64,000 nucleotides of DNA. Origin: an uncultured Lachnospiraceae bacterium. GTDB taxonomy: Bacteria; Bacillota; Clostridia; Lachnospirales; Lachnospiraceae. Positions 58,874 through 64,000 of this stretch are shown piece by piece (the stretch's first letter is position 1; the number at the start of each line of letters is the position of its first letter). The stretch lies in the NCBI GenBank assembly GCA_910584725.1, contig CAJUBE010000013.1, positions 1 to 64,000 of the forward strand, in the 5' to 3' direction. The translations under genes were made by a program, and so were the position numbers. A model generated the notes under the pieces. The model did no database searches and was not told the origin of the DNA. It saw nothing but the letters and a program-made list of their open reading frames with translations.

Positions 58874-59794
58874 CTATTTCAGCCCGTCCTCTCGCGCCTT
58901 CTCCGCCACCATCCGATAAGTTGGCGTGGGCACACCGTACTTTTCTCCCATCCGCACCACTTCATAAATCAGCCCGTCAATCTCGGATGCCTTTCCTGCA
59001 TAAATATCGCGCTGCATAGAAGTGCTCGCCGCAGGGTTAAGCGAATCCAGAATCTGTAAATTGGTCGTGATAATGTCGATCAGGAACGGTACGCCCATTG
59101 CCACCGCCAGCGCGTCAACCTCCCGCATCAGCTTCACAAAGGTGTCCCGCGGCTCCCCGGTTACCTGCACGTCCCCGGCATTAACATGATAGTAAAGCCC
59201 GCACGCCGCCATGGGCGACACATAGGCGAATTTCTGCAGGGCGTCTCTCTGAATATTCTCCGACAATACGCCGTCGATGCCGCTCTCCCTTAAATCCTTC
59301 GCCACCTCGAAAAGTTCGGGACGGAGTTCTTCCTTATTCCGCACGCCGTACACAATGCGGAAAATGTCGCCATTCTGCCAGATGGTCCCCGGCTCCTTAA
59401 TTTCCGCCGCGATATAGATACATCCGTCAGTCACCAGAAGCTCCGACAGTTTTTCCTGCATACGTCCGCCCGTCCCATAAATATTCAAAATGGGAATCAC
59501 GATCGTCGTCTCTTTCGCCACCCGCCTGATAAAAGGAATCGTTTCCTCCAGCGAATACCCTTTCACACAGACAAAAATAATGTCCGGCTGTTCGTCATAA
59601 TGCGCCATATCGGTGGCTTTCACAGGATTTACGATGTAGTTTCCTTTCCGGGTGGTCTCCATCTTAAGACCCTGTTCCTGCATCTTTTTCAGGTGTTCCC
59701 CTCTCGCAATCAGGGTCACATCCTTGCACGCCTCTGTCATATACGCGCCGATGCTGCCGCCTGTGCCGCCCGCGCCGATCACTAAATATTTCAT
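58874..59794 (-). CDS. Ketopantoate reductase family protein (PanE/ApbA)
   Basis: A 306-residue NADPH-dependent reductase. The dinucleotide-binding motif is LVIGAGGTGGSIGAYM, followed by the ARGEHLKKM segment that binds the NADPH phosphate. IFVCVKGYSLEETIPFI and the catalytic Lys in DALQKFAYVSPMAACG, plus Glu in KASEIDGLIYEVVRMG, fit the family. PanE makes pantoate for coenzyme A. No other pantothenate gene is adjacent, and paralogues of PanE reduce other 2-keto acids, so the exact substrate is not settled. It stands alone between the small-protein pair and the anti-sigma gene. Confidence 0.85.
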   Translation of the reverse strand: MKYLVIGAGGTGGSIGAYMTEACKDVTLIARGEHLKKMQEQGLKMETTRKGNYIVNPVKATDMAHYDEQPDIIFVCVKGYSLEETIPFIRRVAKETTIVIPILNIYGTGGRMQEKLSELLVTDGCIYIAAEIKEPGTIWQNGDIFRIVYGVRNKEELRPELFEVAKDLRESGIDGVLSENIQRDALQKFAYVSPMAACGLYYHVNAGDVQVTGEPRDTFVKLMREVDALAVAMGVPFLIDIITTNLQILDSLNPAASTSMQRDIYAGKASEIDGLIYEVVRMGEKYGVPTPTYRMVAEKAREDGLK

Positions 59795-59958
59795 ATGTGC
59801 CTCCGTTTCGCGCCTGTAAATTGTACCATCCAGACTTCTTCTTATATTGTATCGGATTGTCTGCAGGATAACAAGTCAAATCATCGGAATACAGAAATGG
59901 AGCATTCCTGTTGTATTTTCTGTTCTGCTTGATGTAAGAGGAACGTTATCTGTCAGAA

Positions 59959-60903
59959 CTATGAATCATCTCCTACCGCCCTTCTGTTTGGTATAATAGA
60001 AAAATCATCAATATACTCACCCGTCTGATAATCATAGATAAGAATTTTATGGGGCTCTTTAAGGGAAATCCATATTTCAAAATCTGCCGGTACAAATTCT
60101 CCGTCCGTTGTCAGCATACCATTAAACCACCAGTAAGATGCGTCTTCTCCATATATAAATTGCACATAGAAACTAATTCCCTCTATGCCTTCTACTGTTG
60201 TTATCCCCTGCCCACAGCTTAAAGCGTCGGTTTTTTCGCTAAGTTCTGATATTTTGCTGTATATTTCATTTTTCAAACTCTCTACTTCCTCATAGTGATA
60301 CGTCAGCCAGTCATATATTTCCATTCGGTCATATTCCGGACAGGCAAGGTAAACCTTTTTCCCTTTTATATCAGGAATTACAACTGAAAAATTAGTCTTA
60401 TCTTTTGCAAAGGGAAGTGTTTCCGCACAATAAACTATCACATTCACAATATTTGGATCATTCTTATCTTCTTCCCATACCACTTTACTGACGTGGAATG
60501 AATGCAGATTTATTTCTCCGTTCACAGTAAGCTGCCCCGTTTCTTCGTCATATATGGTGTCTGATATGGACATATATCCTGTTTCAAGCGGCTTGCCAAT
60601 CACATATATTTTAAAAGCAGCAAATAGCAGGAATATAAAGAGAATCCCTGCCAGTATTCCTATGGTTATTTTCAGGCGATTCATGCGCTTTCGTATCTTT
60701 TTTAGTGCATCAACAGCAATGGTATCATGGGCAGATAAATCATCTTTTCCGATACCTTCCTCCATTTCCGTATAAAATTTATGGCATTCCTCACATTCCC
60801 CTAAATGATTTTTCACCAGTTCACTTCCTGTGTCACTTAAAATGTGATCAATGTAGCCGGGAAGAAGATCCCGTATCACATCACAGTTATATTTCTCATT
60901 CAT
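59959..60903 (-). CDS. Zinc-finger anti-sigma factor
   Basis: A 314-residue membrane protein. The N-terminal anti-sigma zinc motif is HxxxCxxC in KNHLGECEECHKFYTEME, then one membrane helix (ITIGILAGILFIFLLFAAFK), then a ~200-residue extracytoplasmic domain of no recognised family. It overlaps the ECF sigma gene by 8 bases, so the two are coupled, and would hold that sigma factor at the membrane. AAGGAG precedes the ATG at 60903; the frame is open to 60939. The signal and the release mechanism are unknown. Confidence 0.85.
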   Translation of the reverse strand: MNEKYNCDVIRDLLPGYIDHILSDTGSELVKNHLGECEECHKFYTEMEEGIGKDDLSAHDTIAVDALKKIRKRMNRLKITIGILAGILFIFLLFAAFKIYVIGKPLETGYMSISDTIYDEETGQLTVNGEINLHSFHVSKVVWEEDKNDPNIVNVIVYCAETLPFAKDKTNFSVVIPDIKGKKVYLACPEYDRMEIYDWLTYHYEEVESLKNEIYSKISELSEKTDALSCGQGITTVEGIEGISFYVQFIYGEDASYWWFNGMLTTDGEFVPADFEIWISLKEPHKILIYDYQTGEYIDDFSIIPNRRAVGDDS

Positions 60904-61393
60904 TTCGACTGATCTCCTTTCTGATTTTTTGTTTGGCACGAAAAAAAACAGTCCTGCACCAATTTTCGCTTTTTCCCATTATTTCCCCGATTTCACGGAA
61001 AGACAATTCTCCGCTTATACGATACATTACAACTTCTTTCTCCTGTTCTGACAGAAGGTGGATTGCCTGATAAAGCTCTATCTTATTTTCCTGCCGAATA
61101 ACAAAGGTTTCCCCTTCCGACATTGAAACATCTGGAAGATCATCGGTAAGTTCCACCATTTTAAAACGGTTCTTTTTCCGAAGTTCCTGCCACAATATAT
61201 GCTTTGCAATCTGACAAAGCCATACAGACAGTTTACAAGAAGCATCATAACGTGAAATAGATATGCTCGCTTTCAAAAAAGTTTCTTGTGTCATTTCCTC
61301 TGACCATTCAGCATTATGCGTATGGGAATATAGAAATCCATAAACTAATCTGGAATACTTCTGATAAACAATTTCCATATCTGAGTAATCCAT
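60896..61393 (-). CDS. ECF-type RNA polymerase sigma factor
   Basis: A 165-residue ECF sigma factor. Region 2 is FLYSHTHNAEWSEEMTQETF with SISRYDASCKLSVWLCQIAK; region 4 is LLSEQEKEVVMYRISGELSF followed by REIGEIMGKSENW and CRTVFFRAKQKIRKE. It is paired with the zinc-finger anti-sigma gene directly downstream and probably activates its own operon. GAGGTGAG precedes the ATG. Other target genes cannot be told from the window. Confidence 0.9.
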   Translation of the reverse strand: MDYSDMEIVYQKYSRLVYGFLYSHTHNAEWSEEMTQETFLKASISISRYDASCKLSVWLCQIAKHILWQELRKKNRFKMVELTDDLPDVSMSEGETFVIRQENKIELYQAIHLLSEQEKEVVMYRISGELSFREIGEIMGKSENWCRTVFFRAKQKIRKEISRNE

Positions 61394-61615
61394 TCCTCAA
61401 CTCACCTCCTCTACCCTTTATATCACATTCATTTATCATTCGTTACAAATATGATGATTTTTCTAAATGCAATTTTAAAACTTTGAAACCCAAAGACCCT
61501 CTTGACACTTCTGCATTTTAGGTACATAATATCATCGGTCGTGCAGACTCCCTTTTAATAGGTAGAAACACGCTTACAAAATACAAAATTATTTTCAGAA
61601 GAACGGAGCGGAAAC

Positions 61616-62080
61616 ATGTTTATTCTTTTTTTTCTGATCTGGGTGATATTTAACGGGCAGTTTACCGCGGAAATCGCTGCCTTCGGCGTCGTTATAGCAG
61701 GGGCCATGTATTGGTTTTTATGTAAGTTTTTTAATTACAGCCCCCGATACGACCTTTTTTTATGGAAAAAGGCGCCGCTTCTGCTTCAATATATGCTGAC
61801 TCTGATCTGGGAGATATTAAAGGCGAATCTCGCGGTTTTTCGTCTGATTTACACCGCAGAGTACGAATTGGAACCGGCAGTCGTACATTTTAAAACCGAC
61901 CTGCGCTCTACGTTTGCAAAGGTGCTGTTAGCCAATTCCATCACGCTGACCCCCGGTACAATCACCGTTGCGCTGACGGATAATGAATATACGGTACACT
62001 GTCTTGACAAGGAACTGGCAGAGGGCATTTCGTCCTCCGTGTTTGTGAAGCTTTTAGAAAAAATTGAGGAGAAATTATGA
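61616..62080 (+). CDS. Na+/H+ antiporter subunit E (MnhE/MrpE)
   Basis: A 154-residue membrane protein of the MnhE family, first gene of an Mrp-type operon that exports sodium or potassium in exchange for protons. It has about two N-terminal helices and the family block LANSITLTPGTITVALTDNE. It overlaps the next gene by 4 bases (ATGA). GGAGCGGAA precedes the ATG. The 222 bases before it (61394-61615) are A+T-rich without a gene. Confidence 0.9.
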   Translation: MFILFFLIWVIFNGQFTAEIAAFGVVIAGAMYWFLCKFFNYSPRYDLFLWKKAPLLLQYMLTLIWEILKANLAVFRLIYTAEYELEPAVVHFKTDLRSTFAKVLLANSITLTPGTITVALTDNEYTVHCLDKELAEGISSSVFVKLLEKIEEKL

Positions 62081-62409
62081 ATAAGGAACTAATCTACCAC
62101 CCGCTTTTTATATTTTTGCTGATAGTACTTTCCTTTATGCTTCTGGTCTGCCTGATCCGTGCGGTGAAGGGCCCCCGCGTCGCCGACCGCCTGATGGCAG
62201 TAAATATGATGGGCACCATGGTCATGGTAATGATTTCGATTCTGGCTCTGCTGCTGCGGGAAGGTTATCTGGTAGATATCTGTCTGATTTATGCCATGAT
62301 CAGTTTTCTCTCCGTGGTCGTGATCTCCAAGGTTTATATCGGCATCTACGAGGAGCAGCACCACAGTCAGGAAAATACGGAAGGGGGAAATGCGGATGAA
62401 CGCGGCTGA
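62077..62409 (+). CDS. Na+/H+ antiporter subunit F (MnhF/MrpF)
   Basis: A 110-residue membrane protein with three helices. The MnhF signature RAVKGPRVADRLMAVNMMGT is clear, followed by VDICLIYAMISFLSVVVISK. It overlaps MnhE by 4 bases and MnhG by 14. It is a small membrane subunit of the multi-protein Mrp antiporter. Confidence 0.92.
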   Translation: MNKELIYHPLFIFLLIVLSFMLLVCLIRAVKGPRVADRLMAVNMMGTMVMVMISILALLLREGYLVDICLIYAMISFLSVVVISKVYIGIYEEQHHSQENTEGGNADERG

Positions 62410-62800
62410 ATGGATCAGGCTTATCGCTGGATGCCTGTTTATACTGATTGGAATGGTCATTTTTTTCACAGAGCTGTTCGGCGTCTTTCACTTTAAATAC
62501 GTTTTGAACAGAATGCACGCCGCCGCCATGGGCGATACGCTCGGCATCAGCGCGTGCCTGATCGGCCTGATGATTTTCTCGGGCCTGAACTTCACGACTC
62601 TGAAAATGTTTCTGGTTATCGTTTTTTTGTGGTTCGCTTCTCCCGTCTCCTCCCATGTGCTCTCAAGACTGGAGGCCGCCACCAACGACAATCTTTCGGC
62701 GCATTGTGAAATATACGAGGATGTGGAAATTCTGGAGCGGGAACTGGCCGCGGCAGAAAGAGAGGAAAATACAGAGGGCAAGGAGGAGTCAGTGTCATGA
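62396..62800 (+). CDS. Na+/H+ antiporter subunit G (MnhG/MrpG)
   Basis: A 134-residue membrane protein with three helices; the MnhG signature is FGVFHFKYVLNRMHAAAMGD with TLGISACLIGLM. The C-terminal ~35 residues are acidic and longer than usual. The ATG at 62396 has GGGGG eight bases upstream; ATG 62390 lies too close to it. It overlaps the DUF4040 gene by 4 bases. Confidence 0.9.
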   Translation: MNAAEWIRLIAGCLFILIGMVIFFTELFGVFHFKYVLNRMHAAAMGDTLGISACLIGLMIFSGLNFTTLKMFLVIVFLWFASPVSSHVLSRLEAATNDNLSAHCEIYEDVEILERELAAAEREENTEGKEESVS

Positions 62801-63072
62801 CAGTATTTCAGATCATTTTGATGGGACTGTTGATTGTCTGCGCGGTCTCCGTCAGCTTTTCCAAAAACCTTTTAAATTCCATATTAATTTATATGTCCTT
62901 CAGTCTGGTTATGTCCATGCTCTGGATCTGTCTGGAGTCTCCCGATCTGGCGATCACGGAGGCTGCGGTCGGCGCGGGGATTACGAGCGTTCTCTTCTTT
63001 GTGACGCTCAAAAAAATTCACGCCATTGACGCTTCTGAGCCTGAAACAAAGGAGGAAAAGGAAAATGAGTAG
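62797..63072 (+). CDS. DUF4040/MbhD-type antiporter subunit
   Basis: A 91-residue protein with three helices, matching the DUF4040/MbhD domain that forms the C-terminal part of MrpA in other bacteria and is separate in clostridial Mrp operons. The segment SPDLAITEAAVGAGITSVLF is characteristic. It overlaps MnhG by 4 bases and the MnhB-like gene by 8. Confidence 0.88.
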   Translation: MTVFQIILMGLLIVCAVSVSFSKNLLNSILIYMSFSLVMSMLWICLESPDLAITEAAVGAGITSVLFFVTLKKIHAIDASEPETKEEKENE

Positions 63073-64000
63073 AAAAAAAACGGCGGAAGAATACCAAAAA
63101 ACCTTTGCCTTCCGCTTTTTCCGCTGGCTTTCCGGCGAAAAAGACCCTTACACCGGGGAAATGGAGATGCATCCGCAGAAGGAGTACCAGCCCGATCAGG
63201 AGGCTGCGCTGCGCCGCGAAAAGGAGCATGACGCCATCATGGACAAAGTCTATGATACTGCGCACAACAGATGGCTGCACCTGTTTCATCGGTTATATCA
63301 GGCGACCAGCATTCTTTTCTGCCTGTTTCTGATCGCCCTGCTTCTGGTGACGGTCTCCTATCTGCCCGCCGTCGGAACAGTGACCCGTCCGGTCAACAAC
63401 GAGGTTGCGGAGCGCTACATTGAAAAAGGGCTGGAGGAAACGGGCGCGGTCAACATTGTTGCGGGTATGATTCTTGACTACAGGGCGTTTGACACGCTGG
63501 GCGAATCCCATGTGCTCTTCACGGCAACCGTTACGGTGCTGATCCTGCTGCGCCTGAACAAGACGGAAAAGGATGAGGCGGAAGTGAGTGATCGCCGCTT
63601 TGAACCGAAAAACGACGCCATTTTACAGCTTGTGGCGACTTTTCTTGTACCGATTATCATTATTTTCGGTATATATATCATCTTAAACGGCCATCTTGGC
63701 CCCGGCGGCGGCTTTTCCGGCGGCGCGGTCATCGGCGCAGGGCTTGTGCTCTACCTGAATGCATTCGGCTTCAAAAAGACAGAACGGTTTTTCACGGAAA
63801 AGACCTACAAATGGGTCTGCTTTTTCTCTCTCTCTTTCTACTGTCTGGCCAAAAGCTACTCGTTCTACACGGGCGCCAATCAGCTTCACAGCGTAATCCC
63901 GAAGGGGACGCCCGGCGCGATCCTCTCCAGCGGCCTGATTCTGCCCTTAAATATCGCGGTGGGACTTGTGGTTGCCTGCACGATTTACGCTTTTTACGCT
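63065..64000 (+). CDS. Na+/H+ antiporter subunit B-like protein (MnhB domain), 3' end beyond the window
   Basis: At least 312 codons, cut by the window edge. The first ~75 residues are hydrophilic and charged (EKDPYTGEMEMHPQKEYQPD), followed by a helix and a MnhB-type core: VNIVAGMILDYRAFDTLGES, then ATFLVPIIIIFGIYIILNGH and LGPGGGFSGGAVIGAGLVLY. The cytoplasmic N-terminal extension is unusual for MrpB. It overlaps the DUF4040 gene by 8 bases. Genes for the large C and D subunits are expected further on. Confidence 0.85.
   Translation, partial: MSRKKTAEEYQKTFAFRFFRWLSGEKDPYTGEMEMHPQKEYQPDQEAALRREKEHDAIMDKVYDTAHNRWLHLFHRLYQATSILFCLFLIALLLVTVSYLPAVGTVTRPVNNEVAERYIEKGLEETGAVNIVAGMILDYRAFDTLGESHVLFTATVTVLILLRLNKTEKDEAEVSDRRFEPKNDAILQLVATFLVPIIIIFGIYIILNGHLGPGGGFSGGAVIGAGLVLYLNAFGFKKTERFFTEKTYKWVCFFSLSFYCLAKSYSFYTGANQLHSVIPKGTPGAILSSGLILPLNIAVGLVVACTIYAFYA

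Noticed and set aside
1..64000. CRISPR arrays, rRNA and tRNA genes
   Set aside because: No regularly spaced direct repeats and no recognisable RNA gene sequences were seen on either strand.

Overview
The window looks like a chromosomal segment of a Lachnospiraceae-type member of the Clostridia (Bacillota). The support is a moderate-to-high G+C coding background, strong AGGAGG-type ribosome binding sites, near-consensus -35/-10 promoters, and the Gram-positive block murB-rapZ-whiA-Crh-like HPr next to hprK and a ROK glucokinase. I see no rRNA, tRNA or CRISPR array. Species cannot be named from sequence reading alone.

Layout. 0-8 kb is signalling: an AgrA/AgrC-like LytTR/GHKL pair, an OmpR regulator and a large 7TM histidine kinase separated by an antisense-oriented acidic surface protein, and an AraC regulator. 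8-13 kb is metabolism: GH51 arabinofuranosidase, a structured intergenic region, an AGCS amino-acid symporter and class II FBP aldolase. 13-26 kb is the conserved core: lipid kinase, Crh-like protein, whiA, rapZ, murB, glucokinase, hprK, uvrC, ftsH, pyrG and a LysM protein. 26-30 kb has a GH3 beta-glucosidase and an AAA_14/DUF4143 ATPase.

30.5-44.1 kb is a 13-gene minus-strand operon, visibly more A+T-rich than its surroundings. It encodes a predicted system that makes and transfers nucleotide-activated phosphoryl substituents onto a surface glycan or teichoic acid: three different LicD-family transferases each with an extra N-terminal Rossmann-like domain, a LicC-like nucleotidyltransferase, a TagD-Gfo/Idh fusion, a class V aminotransferase, a radical SAM enzyme preceded by and containing G tracts (possible phase variation), two paralogous methyltransferases, a HAD phosphatase, a DUF4422 transferase, a CDP-glycerol-transferase-like protein and a beta-propeller-like protein. 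This is the best candidate for an undescribed pathway.

44-50 kb is an accessory/mobile patch: an AAA-ATPase with a PD-(D/E)XK-like C-terminus; a TnpB-like protein in which all three RuvC acidic residues appear replaced, with a strongly structured non-coding region at its 3' side; a tyrosine recombinase; and a Uma2 nuclease. Two identical 29-bp palindromic sequences in inverted orientation bracket the recombinase and Uma2 genes.

50-57.5 kb holds a two-component system divergent from two tandem LanFEG/BcrAB-type ABC exporters, probably peptide-antibiotic sensing and self-protection. 57.5-58.8 kb contains a PIN toxin-type pair and a truncated antitoxin-like remnant. The window ends with a ketopantoate reductase, an ECF sigma/anti-sigma pair and the first five genes of an Mrp-type cation/proton antiporter operon, the last cut by the window edge.
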